From Timema cristinae (lineage: Eukaryota > Arthropoda > Insecta > Phasmatodea > Timematidae), in assembly GCA_039000515.1 (NCBI GenBank), contig JBCFYV010000012.1, positions 86,582,284 through 86,646,283 of the forward strand: a stretch of 64,000 nucleotides of DNA, given 5' to 3'. The first letter of the stretch is position 1, and each line of letters opens with the position of its first letter. Under the pieces are notes generated by a model. That model saw only the letters and a list, made by a program, of their open reading frames with translations, was not told the origin of the DNA and made no database searches. A program made the translations under genes and the position numbers. Positions 12,037 through 23,399 of this stretch are shown here, piece by piece.

Positions 12037-13388
12037 TCAACGAGGGTCAAACATGGGTTCATCCCTAATTTCACCAAAAACCTCTTGTTTCAATGGCCTG
12101 TTATTCTTACTTATCACTTTAGGAGTTGATCTTATTAGACGCTGCTGGACTGGGACCAATGTTTTAACAAGATGGTTCTGAAGTGAACTTCTTATAGACC
12201 GCTTCAAACGTTTCCTTCCTCCTATTGGTAATATTCGGGCCGATAGGCTTTTAGGTCGATCTCTTAAATATCGTTTCAAAAGCTGTCTGTTTTCTGGTGG
12301 GGATGTCATGGTTGATGTATTCCTTTGCTGCTCGATCAAAGACTGCTTTAAATACTGTTTCTCTCTTTGTGGCAATGCTCTTTGATCCGGTAGATTTTTA
12401 GATAGACCAACCAATGATCGCTTCAAACGTCGTCTTCCTCCTGGTGGTAATATTCTGGTTGATAGTTTCCTATGTCGACCACTCAAAGACCGTCTCAAAA
12501 GCTGTCGGTTTTCTGGTGGTGATGTTATATTCGATATAGTACTATTTTCACCAATCAAAGAGCGCTTTAAACGTCGCCTGCCTCCGGCCGGTAAGCCCCT
12601 GTTCACTATTGGCCACTCTTGACCAATCAAAGATCTCCTCAATAGTTGTCTGGTTTCTATTGGCATTATTCGATTAGATATGTTTTTCTGCTCACCAATC
12701 AAAGATCTCTTTAAACGTCGTCTGAATTCTTTATCTGGAGACATTCTATTTGACAGTGGTTTATCTCTACCATTCAAATACCAATTTAAAAGTTGTCTTT
12801 TTTCTGGTGGAGGTATTTGGTTTGATGTGTTTTGATGACCAATCAAAGGTTGTTCCAAACATTGACTTTCATTTTGAGAGGACAACACTGATATGCTGTT
12901 GTCTTGATCTTTAGCTAGTGATCGCCGTAAACGTCTTCCCCCGTGCCCTGATTTTCTCACTGACCACTCTCGTCTCTGAAACACAGGGTTGGGCAAGGAC
13001 TCAATGTCAAATAACTCACTTTCTGCTAAACTCCCAGGAGGATGATATTGGAAATCCCCAAACTCTTCTTTGGGGAAGTAGTAAGTATGCCAGTCCTCAC
13101 GCCGGTGGCCATAAACAGGATGGAAAAGGTCTCTGGTTACTTTGTTGTAGTTGTTCTCATACACCAAGTTGTTTAATCTAGGTTTATTGATGTCTTTTAA
13201 TACGTTCTTGGTTTCTTCTCGAGTTTTGCCACTGTGATTATCTGAGTGCTGCTCATTTTCTTGATTTTTATTTTGGTTCAAAAACTTTCTTGCAAGTTGA
13301 TGTGGGTTCAATCTGTCAAACCAAGATTTGTATTGAAAATTCTTATCTTTCTTATTGTGGCATAGTCCCCAATTCCAAACTCTGAGAG
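12037..13388 (-). CDS. Kazal gene, terminal exon with 24-residue repeats
   Basis: 1352 nt, 449 full codons after the split one, ending in TGA. The acceptor TTTTACAG removes the hydrophobic start of the longer open frame (up to 13443), which is intronic. The exon opens with LRVWNWGLC, which closes the Kazal domain. Repeat cores are spaced 23-25 residues apart, twelve in all. They alternate RRRLKRSL and RQLLRRSL types, so the higher-order unit is 48 residues. The C-terminal 25 residues leave the repeat. An open frame of this length in AT-rich DNA with strong internal periodicity is unlikely by chance. Confidence 0.8.
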
Positions 13389-13863
13389 CTGTAAAATGAA
13401 AACGTTTTCTAACACATAAAATGTAAAGCAGAAATAGTATCACATAGAAATAGTTACAATAGAAAGCAGCAGAAATATGACAAAGATAAATTAACAGTCA
13501 AAATGTAAAGTATAGCAACAATACGGTAGAACAATAAAGCAGAATTAGGGCAAAGAGGCTGTTACAAGGACATATAGTGCCCATAAGATTTTTGTCTACA
13601 ATTTCTGTGTTTGTATAGCACAGTTAAGTGACTTGTGACTTACAGAGTCTTTGTTCAGCGATGTCTGCTAGCATGGAGCACAAGTTGTCATATGTCAAGA
13701 CTCTGTCCACACAGACTGGGGAGCTGTACTGTAGACATGTGGAGGAGAGGTAGGTACAGTCAGGGGTGTTCAGCGACATAAAGGAGCCTCGTACTATTCC
13801 TGGGGACAAAACATCCTCTAATGACCCTGGTTGCACTTCTAGGACTTGTCTTATCTGTTGGGC
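12037..13863 (-). CDS. Kazal-like domain plus 12-fold basic repeat protein (last two exons, 5' part missing)
   Basis: I do not recognise this gene. Two exons splice phase 1 to phase 2 (13644/13388) and give 523 residues of its C-terminus. A Kazal-type fold spans the intron: cysteine spacing C-6-C-7-C-10-C-20-C with PVC and TYDNLC. The spacing C2-7-C3-10-C4 is exactly that of the family, but the C5 position (two residues after C4) is Leu. A low-complexity Asn/Lys/Glu region follows, then about 270 residues of tandem 24-residue repeats with basic R-x-L-x-[KR]-R-S-L cores. At least six N-x-S/T sequons fall in or next to the repeats. Kazal domains are extracellular, so a secreted protein is inferred; the signal peptide must be in an exon I could not place. 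It could be a protease inhibitor with a processed tail or a peptide precursor. Confidence 0.75.
12124..12942 (-). repeat. Coding tandem repeat, about 72 bp x 12
   Basis: Within the terminal exon of the Kazal gene. The residue after the basic core (usually Ser) recurs at intervals of 24, 23, 25, 24, 24, 24, 24, 25, 24, 24 and 23 codons. Frame is kept throughout and changes are mostly substitutions, suggesting old duplications under selection rather than a fresh minisatellite. Confidence 0.85.
13644..13863 (-). CDS. Kazal gene, penultimate exon
   Basis: 220 nt, phase 0 in and phase 1 out. The acceptor is CTACCTTAG and the donor CTCT|GTAAGT. It encodes a hydrophilic lead (AQQIRQVLEVQPGS) followed by the first four Kazal cysteines (CTY, STC, SPVC, NLC) and TYDNLCSMLADIAEQRL. 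Reading on into the intron would add a Cys, but the strong GTAAGT donor and matching phase argue for splicing. Confidence 0.72.
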
Positions 13864-14453
13864 CTAAGGTAGAGTAGATATCTCCAACATGTCAGTCATC
13901 ACAATTGAGTAGAGGTCCAAGGGATATAGGCTTCATTCATAATGTCTTTATGATTGTCCTGTTGAAAAGGCTGACTAGGGGTCTAGAAGATAGGGGTTTG
14001 TTTTCGGCTACGGAATAAAATAATTTTGTATTTGTCAATAATTGTCTGCATTTCTATATGCTACAATTCTTAGAGTTAGTGTTGAGAGTTTACACCTAAG
14101 AGTTGATGTTGTAGGTTAAGTTGGTTCATTTTATTTGTGTACTGGTATGAATTTTTGTTTATGGTAATACCCCACGTTGTGAATGCTTTCAAAGTTTATC
14201 ATTATTAAAACTACTGGTAGATTTAAAACTCCAAACATATCAATAGGTAGATGTAAAGGAAATATTAGATTAAAAAATGTTAATATTTAAATCACTTTCC
14301 GAAAAAACTAAATGGCAACTCACACACAAAAATAATTAATCATTTTACAAAAAAACTAAATGTTAACTCATATAAAAAAATATATATTTGCAATGTTCTT
14401 GAAATAAATTATAATCACACTGATGGTCACACATTCTAAAATATCTGATTCAC

Positions 14454-14591
14454 AATGGACTGGTTTGCCGTGGCAAATAGCTCAAGAATTAAATCTTTGC
14501 CAGGGACACTTGGTGCGTCTTGCCACATGTAATTTATAACAGGTTTCCCCGATCCCATCTCCATGCTAATGAAGATATATTTCCTTTCAAG
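14454..14591 (-). CDS. Possible upstream exon of the Kazal gene
   Basis: An open stretch of 46 codons bounded by an AG (GGGCAG) and a GTGAAT donor, phase 0 to 0, which matches the phase 0 start of the exon at 13863. It would encode a peptide including NYMWQDAPSVPGKDLILELF, no known domain. It is less AT-rich than its surroundings. It could equally be an unrecognised repeat; the acceptor lacks a good pyrimidine tract. Confidence 0.28.
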
Positions 14592-15299
14592 CTGCCCTCC
14601 CAATCCCCACCCATTAGATTAAGTCATTAATCACCCTGTGGTTGATTGCTCGAAAATTAACTAAAAAAAATCAATTAATGTTATAAATATATTAAAGTGT
14701 CAGTCCTAATTTTGTGTAAAAATAATTTACTTGATGCTAAACTAATGTGACAAAATGGCTAACTATACTGAATCCACTGTTAAAATGAATAACATGGAAC
14801 TAACAAACATGAATTAGACTCACCATTTGAAAATACGAACATATAGACCATGAGTATATAATTTAAACCCATATTAACATTTCTAAGAACCCATAGATTT
14901 CCTTCCCCAAGTTAAATCTTGACCTGGACAGTCAACCTGACAAAGCTTTCACACAGTAAGTAAATGCTTTTGAAAATGAACGAAGTAAATTAAAGAATAT
15001 TTGTCAATACTGCCCACTTTAATAGACTCATAAAGTTACTTGATTAAAAACAATAGTTTCATTAAGCCATTGTAATAGGAATCTTATTAAGAAACTCTTC
15101 TTTACGAAGCTTTTGTGTAAGGCTCATTAATAATCAGTAGGCTAACATCACATTTTATGACCACCATAAAATAATTTAGGTATCTTATGAAATTCACACT
15201 CGAGGCCAAACAAAATGGTTTTGACAATCATAAGTGTTTTATTATTTTATCAGGTTATGTATCTATAAATTTAGCCACGCTTGGTATTTCCTGATTATG

Positions 15300-15769
15300 G
15301 TGCTTTCTGATATAAAATCTTCGGCACCTCCAATATGGTTTTATTGCCTTAGCAATCTGAAGGGTGACTTTATATGTGGCTCACACAGCATTACTGTTAG
15401 TGTGTGATGCATTAAATACATTTTTCTTTCTGGTTTTAAAATCAACACACTTTCTCTGAAAAAACTCCTTCAACTTTGAAGTCACATCTTTGTGTTTGGT
15501 ATTTAAATGCTGTTTCAACTTCAAGGGCTTCATCGTATCATTAGACAAAACATATCCACAAATAATGCATTAAGGTTTTGGTGTACCATCTCCACCTTCA
15601 TCCAACTGAATTGAATATAGGAGGGATAATATTTATGAGTAAAGTAAGAGTGACTTCTTTTGGACAATAATGCGGTTATTTTTTCTTCAGTTTTCATTGG
15701 TTCCACCAGATCATCACATGAGTCGGAAGAATCAGAAACAATTAGATGCTCTGTATTTGGATTGAACAA
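15300..15769 (-). pseudogene. BED-finger hAT transposase relic (ZBED5-like)
   Basis: Read with one frameshift, the minus strand gives KYYPSYIQFSW, then CIICGYVLSNDTMKPLKLKQHL with H-x4-H, a BED zinc finger, followed by LKEFFQRKC and a YKVTLQIAKAIKPY block. This order is typical of ZBED5/FAM200-type hAT transposases. Stops and a frameshift show that it is dead. The catalytic domain is missing. Confidence 0.7.
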
Positions 15770-16497
15770 TTATTCTTCAAACAGTACGTGTTGTATTTTA
15801 AAAGGTTTGTAACTTGACATAGATATTTTAAATTGATTTAACTTGTAATAAAAAAACATTTTGTCTTGGTTGCTGGCCACAGACCAGCACCGGTCTACGA
15901 TTTAGTAGCACTGATCTACACTACAGACATAATTATGATCTTACAAATATATCCTTATACTGCTGGGAGGAATGATGTAGCTCACAGTTGCAGAGCTGTG
16001 AATTTATCAAGGAGAATATTATATTCTTGTAATCAATCGAACAATAAATTATTTATATTTTGGGCATACCTAATGTCTTGAAAAAACTCAACATAAGTTA
16101 TCTACAAAATAAGCTGAACAGTGATTGAGTTGCAGTGCTGATGACATTCATTACCGGCCATATTTAACATCCAAAAAGGGATATTATGTTGTATTTCCAG
16201 AGTGATGTCATCAAAGTAGGACAATATATTATCTTAACAAGAGGTATTGTCTCACAAGCAAGGATCTGATCCTTTTGATATGATCATTAAAATAATTTAT
16301 TTATGAAACACATTTAATGTTAGGGTGAATGTCAAAGATTGTATTTTATTATTACGAGTATTTTAAAGTGCACTTTATGAGCCACCTGATATCAGCACAT
16401 AACTCAAACCATCTTATCTCTAGGTCAAACACATTACCCAGTCTTTCAGCCTTCATTTCATCACGTTGGGAGGGGAATCCCCAATTTCCTTAACAAT

Positions 16498-16560
16498 AGA
16501 TTTTTGGCCATACTGTAAATCAAACCCATGGCCCTTAGTTCACTAGGCAGACATGCCAAC
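16498..16560 (-). repeat. SINE3 head, degenerate
   Basis: The minus strand reads GTGAACTAAGGGCCATGGG and TTTGATT...ATGGCCAAAAA, the B-box part of SINE3. The rest is not recognisable. Confidence 0.5.
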
Positions 16561-16889
16561 AACTGAGTTGAAGTGTCATACTTTTCTTTAAATTATTTAA
16601 AATTATGCTTAATCAGATGTCATATTTTGATAGCTGTGTGTATTTTTTAAATCAAATTTTCATAGGAAGATGAATTGAAGAAATCCAGCAGAAGCATCCT
16701 CTAATGTCAAAAGGATCGAACTGGATGGCCAGCCCTAGAATAAATGATAAATGACAAGTATAAAGTCTGAAGCATTGTCTTCCAGCTCTTCTAGTCCCTA
16801 TAAATGTTTATTGTGCAGCAAATGGATATGACATATGCTAATTTAAAGCAATTTTTTTCAATAAATATTATTTTAGCATAATGTCTTAT

Positions 16890-17116
16890 ACTTGTTAAGG
16901 TTATATGCATACATACTAATTACACTAATAAGTTAGGTATGAGAGGTTGAATTTAGAGGAAGTGTACCATAATTCACGTGGAGGGCGAGTGGAAAACCAT
17001 TTTAGGAAAACCGCCCTCATTACACCTGATTGGGATTCAAACCCCAATCTCCCTGTCATCGGCAGTCTAGTATAACATGACAGTGACACCTTAGACAATG
17101 CGGCCACCGAAGCGGG
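16890..17116 (-). repeat. SINE2 copy
   Basis: Complete but diverged: body GTGGAAAACCATTTTAGG, head with CAATGCGGCCACCGAAGCGGG. The shared tail is eroded. Confidence 0.8.
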
Positions 17117-18864
17117 TGAATAAATGGTGTATTATTCAAATATGTGTTATTTTCTTACTAACATTTCGGCTATACAGCTGATCATAAAAAGATCTTCCAA
17201 AGACTAGCAGAAATATTTATAGCTTTATTTAGTTTTTCAAGGAAGCTCTCTGATGGAGCCCTGCCGGTAAATACTATTTTTAAATGCCATTTAATGACTT
17301 TCTACTGGTTCTTTGAGAAATGCCACATATATGTTTGTAGCTCTCTTAAACAAGCAGTATTAGTCGTTTCAACATAAAAATATACTGGTAAATAGCGATT
17401 TTATGTATGATGTATCTTTTAGTTGTTTCTGTAAGAAATAAAGTGCCATAATATCATAAAATATAGCAGAGATTTGAAAGTAACCTGTACAACATTGTTT
17501 CCTAAACCTTTTCCATTCACGTATCCCTTTCGGGCCTAATCAATGTAGCCTTTCCAGCCCTTTATATATAAAAAAGGAAACAAATACTTTATAAATTTTA
17601 GTGTATTTATAAAAATAATCATTACAAATTTTACTAAAGTTAACGTGGTAAGCTAAGAAAAGCCGTTACAAAGGGAAATAAGGATTGTAAAAGTCAATGA
17701 TATCACATTCAAATCTGTTTGTCAGAATTACAGTTACAAACAATTATCATTAAAACAAACTTAGTGGGAAGTCAGGTCTACCTCTGAAACCACAGTTTGG
17801 GAAATACTGCTGTTTACTATACTATACTATACTATACTAACTTATAAGATAGAGCCATAATGTAATCAGTTAAGCTAAAACTGCTGCTACCTTTCAGAAA
17901 ATGTACATCAGTTTTGAGTGGTCAGTCAAGATTGACACATTTCAATTGTACATAACCTTTAATATAACAGCAAGCTTGAACAAAATTACATTCTAATAAT
18001 AGCAATAAAGATTGTAAAAAAAACCTTATGTGTTTAAGAGTTACAGGTAATATTTTATTTTAAAAATATATACATAATAAAACATATAGCTTTAGAAAAA
18101 ATTAACTTTTCTTTTTATAGTTTTTCTTTTAAAACTTTGGAAACAGATTTTTTTGCTTTAATTTTTTTCCAATTCGAAAAGATATAAAACTTTTTAAACT
18201 TTTAAAAATTGATTATTTACTAGCCAAAACAATAGTGAAAATACTAAATATAGTTTTATAGCTTCATTATAAACTGCAGGTGTTTAATTAGCTGTTGGTA
18301 AACTTGACAATCACTACCTATCCAGGCAATACCTACATACTTTATTGGGTTCACCCCTTCACTTCCCTCTTCCAAATAGCTAAATCTCACAAAATATCAA
18401 ATTAATTCCATAATTACTAAATAAAATTATGATAAATAAGGATTTATCTCAAATATGGCAACAAAAAAAAACAACCAAAATAACATAGTTGGCCAAAATT
18501 GATAAAAGTTACCAAAAATTGTATTGCTGTCAGTTCTTTACAATGGATGGATGACATGTTTTTGGGAAAAAACAAATAATTGTTAAGCTGAGGTTTTTCT
18601 TTCTTCCGTTTCTCATAGTTGAAAAAAACAGCAAAGATTATTTATTTATCATTTGTGTGTTATCTCTTTTAAATTATTTTCATTGTTTGCCAATAACTAT
18701 TTAAATACCTAACAACAAAAATAGTAAAATAAAATCCACCGATTTTATGGCTTTACTGTCTCACTAAAAAAGAAACATTAATAATTTTTTTTTACTATTC
18801 TATTCTTAATAATGTCATCATTTAGTAATGTTATGCTCACATTTAAATTATTTTATGTGTAGAC
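17117..18864. other. AT-rich intergenic DNA
   Basis: No gene. It contains a short CTATA microsatellite at 17813-17840. Confidence 0.5.
17813..17840. repeat. Pentanucleotide microsatellite (ACTAT)n
   Basis: Five to six copies of ACTAT in a row. Confidence 0.85.
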
Positions 18865-20002
18865 CAGGCATGGGCAACCTACGGACAGCGGGCCGCATGT
18901 GGACCATGACACCATTTTGTGCGGCCCGTACACACATTTTAAATTTTTATGATTTTATTAACAAAAATGACAAATTAAATACATAATCAGTGTATGTTTT
19001 TGAACATATGAAAAATTAGCAAGCTCGTTTATAATGTTACATGACGTCTGCAGGCATAAGCTTGCGTTTATGGTAAAAGTGGACTTTTCACTGGGTTTAC
19101 GCATGCGCAGAAAGTTCAAGGACAGGCGAACATTGTCACTTACATAGGGGTATTGAGTGACCACATGGTAGCGGAGAATTTCTCATAGTCTTGACTAAAA
19201 GAGAGAAAGAAACATTGTTACCTACCCCCATTTCATCTTGTCTCTTACACCCTTACCTGCGCGAGTGAGTTCCACCAGTTCACCAAAATATTCTCACCCG
19301 TGTGATTGTTATCGTCCGAGTGCTGTATGTGTATTATATTTAAAGTTGTTATACCTAACAATGAGTGCTACTGTAAAAAAAGTAAAATAATTGTAGATGA
19401 ATGCCGTGTTTTTAACAAGGATTGGACGAACAAGTATTTTTTTTACAAATGTTAAAAGTAATGCAGTGTGCCTAATATGTCATGACAATGTTATTGTTTT
19501 TAAAAAGTACAATTTGAAGAGACATTTTCAAACTAAACACAGTAAGTTTGAAAGTAAGTTATCAGAAAGTGAACTACTGCAAAAAGCTACTAACTTGTTG
19601 GGAAGTTTAAAACAACAACAAAATGTTTTTGGAAAATAAGACCTCCATACAAGAGGCTACCACAAAGGAAGGTTTTGAACGTGCTCATAAAATTGCTAAA
19701 CATAGCAAAATGTTTTGTGAAGAAGAATTTTTAAAGGACTGTATGCTTGATGCTCTTGATATTGTATACCTGGAAGTCAAAACAAAGATTGAAGTTATAC
19801 CGTTGTCAAGGAGAACCATAGTATGTCCTATTGATGCTATTTCACAGCATCTGTCAGAACGGCTACTTGAGGCTGGCAAGTGGTACTCATTGGCGCTAGA
19901 TGAGAGCACTGACATATAAGATACAGCACAATTGCTTGTGTTTATCAGAGGAATTGATTATAATTTTGCAAGTACAGAAGAGTTGTTATTGGTTGAACCA
20001 TT

Positions 20003-21697
20003 TGTAACGGGCTAAACTACTTTAGCCCCGTTCAAAAGTAGCGAATAAAAATAGAACGTATATTCTGTTAGTGCCTGCGTATTATCAAAAGTAACTATAA
20101 CAAACTAATGTTAAATGCCTCGCCCATAATATATGTCTCTGTTTACATACCAAGTGCACCAACTCTGTCTTCGAGTTCGGTGCCCCAGCTATTAACACAA
20201 CACAGAGAAAGAAAGTGAGGAGAGCTCCGCTTTCGAACACGAGTTCAAACCGACTAACTGCTTCATGGCGGCCGACGACCGGCGTGCCTCGACCTTCTAG
20301 AAGCTTCGGGAAGATCCCCCTTAGCCTCCTGGAAGCTCCGGGAAGATCCCTCTTCCCTTCCTACGCACCAATTCACCACGTGGGCTCTGCCAACTATATA
20401 TTCGCCTGCTTGCTTGAAGAATGGCAGAACACGTCAGAAGACGATTGGGAAACTTCCACCACGCTAACAGGCCATGCGTTTGCATCTGGTCTACGTAAAC
20501 TACATAATCTACATCGGACCTGCGGTCAAGGGAAATGGGTCCCTTGGACAGGAGGAAGTCGCAGGGCCAACCTAATTCAAGGGCTTGATCTCACGAGTAA
20601 ACTCCAAGTTTAAAACTCAACTGTTAGGTTTAGTCAATGTCCTCGCAGCATAGAAAGTATTAATTAATCGTAAGAGATAGAGATGAGGAATATTACGTGT
20701 CTATTCTGAGACGCCGATTATGATATCATAGTGTGGCTAGTTATATAGGATATGCTGAGAGTAGACTCTCCATTATTGGGAAAGCTGGGTACTTATACAC
20801 TTGCAGTGTAGCGCGCCTCTCGCGCCCTAGAGGCTGGTCATTAATGGCCAGGCTCACGTTGGGATGATTAATCCCACAGCATGTACTATGTGACCATAGG
20901 TGCCATATTGTGGTAGCTTGCCAGGGCAGGCGATTGTTCTTGTTATATGGAGGCCGGAGTTTCAGGCCTAATTGGGTTCACATGTCATGGCCTATATTTG
21001 AGTTGGGTAGTTAACCAGTGGGTCGCATGTTCTATCCATGATTGGCCCGTGGTTGATTCTTAGATTTAACTTTGTAATACTCATTAAGAGTACACTGGAC
21101 GTGAGCCGCCTTTGCCCCTCTGGCGCGGTTGCGGCTGTCATTAGTTCTTATTTAAGTAAGATTGTACTGGTCACCCTTCAGGTGCCCAACCAGTGAGACG
21201 CGTCCCTTACTGGACTGTCCCGTATGTGTTATATATCCAAGTACGTTGTTTTTACCCTGTGTAAGGGTAGTAGCCGTTGTGCATGGCTCTCTAATATAAC
21301 AGAACTAGAACTTGCCTGATGTACGAACTAACCTTGCCTAAGCGGCCAACTTACCTAGTTGATAGTAGTGATTATTACGTAGCTTTGTAGTCTGCGTTGT
21401 TATCTCGGCGCCTCTCGCCCCCAGTTGGCCTAGACTCAGGCAACGCTGCCACTTATCATAGTGAGTTTATATATGACAAAGTACTTGCTGAGATTTAGTG
21501 CAATATGCTTATATGTCCTTTGATCTTGTATATTATATTATTAAATTGCATTAACTCCAACCTTCACTTGTTCTCATCTTTTGTATTTACTCGCCCTTGT
21601 GTGCACCCCGGGAACTACCTGGGTAGGTGTTCTTGAACCAAACTAACCTAAGAGAACCCTCCAAAAAGAACCCCCGCGGTGCACATTAAAGGACACC
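20003..21697. mobile_element. LTR-like insertion inside the hAT element, about 1.7 kb
   Basis: The insert splits the hAT reading frame. One reading has it run from TGTAACGGGC to GGACACCACA, the TG...CA form of a long terminal repeat, so a solo LTR is possible. It is richer in G+C than the hAT DNA. No reverse transcriptase or integrase is visible and the 132-codon open frame within it matches nothing I know. The exact ends and target duplication are uncertain. Confidence 0.5.
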
Positions 21698-22094
21698 ACA
21701 ATTGGCCAAGATGTGTTTGAATGGGTTGAAAAGTGCTTGGATGGATCTGGCTTACCTTGGAATAAATTGGCAAGCATTACAACAGATGGTGCGCCTTCAT
21801 TACAAGTAAGCCTCATAATCCTGCTTGGTGATAAAGTGAAAGCGGAGCATTCGCTTCATTCTGTATTATCATTCCAGTGCATTATTCACCAGTAAAGTTT
21901 GTGTGGATCTGTCTTGAATTTCAAACATGTGATTGATCCTATGGTGTGTGCTATAAACTTAATCAGAGCCAGGGGGATAAAACACAAGCAGTTCAGAAGT
22001 TTGCTGAATGACTTGGACAGCAAATACTCATATTGTAACACTATTGAATCAAATTGAGCCGCGTTGGACATCGATTGAACACTACGGATTAATT

Positions 22095-22745
22095 CCCTGA
22101 TATAATAATGCTGTGATGATGTTTAGGTTGTCTATAGCTCCGTGGTCGAGCGCCTATCATCACTGTATGGAAAAAATACCGTTTAACCAGCTGTCTATAG
22201 CTCCGTGGTCGAGCACTAATTAAATCGGTATATTAATAAAATTAAAGAAAGAGAACTGTTGATGGCTGTTGATTCACACATGGTTTATTTAAATGACACC
22301 TGTTAATTAGTTATACATACTCAAATTAAATACTTTATATCAATGCACACTTGTGACGTTAATGTAAGTTATTTTATACTGTGTTAGACTGTGACTGCCA
22401 GTGTGTGGCTCTGACTGACTTGTGCGTGGGCGGAGGGATCCCTGGTGTGGATGTTTGGGTGTCGCTGTTTGATACGCACAAACGGTTTATATATGACATA
22501 CCCCTTGCATTTTGCTCCCCTCGTCAACAGTGTAAAAACTAACTAATAGAAAGAGTCCTGCCGACAGGTGTTGTGAAGACTAGTTTCTTATTGGTATAGA
22601 GAAGTGGCGTCTTTGCCAAATACTGCGAAGTTGTTCCTTTAACAGATAGAATGATATAAAAAATATATTTTACTGGTAAAATCTTTTTCACATTATTTCT
22701 GAGAAGCGCGTGTTTCTTCATGGATGAATCATAAAAAGATACTCT
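22095..22745. mobile_element. Second insertion in the hAT element, with tRNA-like direct repeats
   Basis: The hAT coding resemblance stops near 22090 and resumes near 22848. At 22127 and 22193 the same 21-bp segment, including TATAGCTCCGTGGTCGAGC, occurs twice, 66 bp apart. It looks like a pol III A box (TAGCTC-GTGGT-GAGC). No B box was found. It may be a SINE or a tRNA-like fragment. Confidence 0.45.
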
Positions 22746-23399
22746 ACATTTGTTACTTTAAAGAAAAATTACCTTCATCCATGACTTTTTATATATTTTA
22801 GATTTATCTGAATCAATACCATTACAATATGTGTTGTATCATAGCAATGTATGTTGATCAAGCCTTGGAAATGTTTTGAGAAGAGTATGGAATCTGAGAC
22901 AAGAAATTTTGATCTTTTTTGAAATTAAAGACATTAGTTGTGAATTTTTAAGTAAAATAATAAACTCAGAATGGGTGTGTGATTTAGCATTCACGGTTAT
23001 TTTCGACAAGCTGAATGAACTGAACATTATCTTACAAGGCAAGGGTGTTTTTGCACATTAATTGTTTGTGAAAATTAAATCATTTGAAGTTAAACTATTA
23101 CTATTATCCAAACAACTGAGTGAGCAAAACTTTGTGCATGTTCACATGTTACAGACACAGCCTGTCAAACAAGCGTATTCTGAAAAAATAGTCAGCAGGT
23201 ATCCGCTTTAAAAGAATATCCCATTAACCACAATGATAACAATTTTAAATAGCGTTTATTGTTATTTGACAAATAAATCTATTTTTGTGTGAAAATAAAG
23301 TTCAATGTTTAGTAAATCTGTATTTTTATCACATGTGACCCTTTAGAGACCTTGCATATCTCCATGTGGCCCTCGGGGAGAAAAAGTTGCCCACCACTT

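Larger units (their letters stand above)
19361..23230 (+). pseudogene. hAT transposase pseudogene (ZBED/GTF2IRD2-like)
   Basis: From ATG at 19361. A BED zinc finger (CLICHD ... LKRHFQTKH) lies near 19465-19545. Then come CPIDAISQHLSERLLEAGKW and LALDESTDI, which holds the first catalytic Asp. After an insertion, TTIGQDVFEWVEKC and ITTDGAPS (second Asp region) follow at 21704-21894, and a C-terminal piece at 22848-23060 includes NLRQEILIFFE. Several in-frame stops and a frameshift near 19640 show that it cannot make protein. Confidence 0.85.
18865..23399 (+). mobile_element. hAT transposon, 4.5 kb, inactive, with two insertions
   Basis: Left end CAGGCATGGGCAAC and inverted right end AAGTGGTGGGCAAC share 10 of 14 positions, including TGGGCAAC. 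Flanks GTGTAGAC and ATGTAGAC are a 7/8 target duplication. The interior encodes a broken BED/hAT transposase on the plus strand. Later insertions split it at about 20.0-21.7 kb and 22.1-22.75 kb. Confidence 0.85.

Noticed and set aside
13389..13443. Hydrophobic N-terminus MILFLLYILC as a signal peptide of the repeat protein
   Set aside because: It lies upstream of a strong acceptor (TTTTACAG) and the Kazal domain needs the previous exon; probably intronic.
20215..20613. 132-codon frame in the LTR-like insert
   Set aside because: GC-richer DNA has fewer stops; the peptide matches no known retroelement protein.
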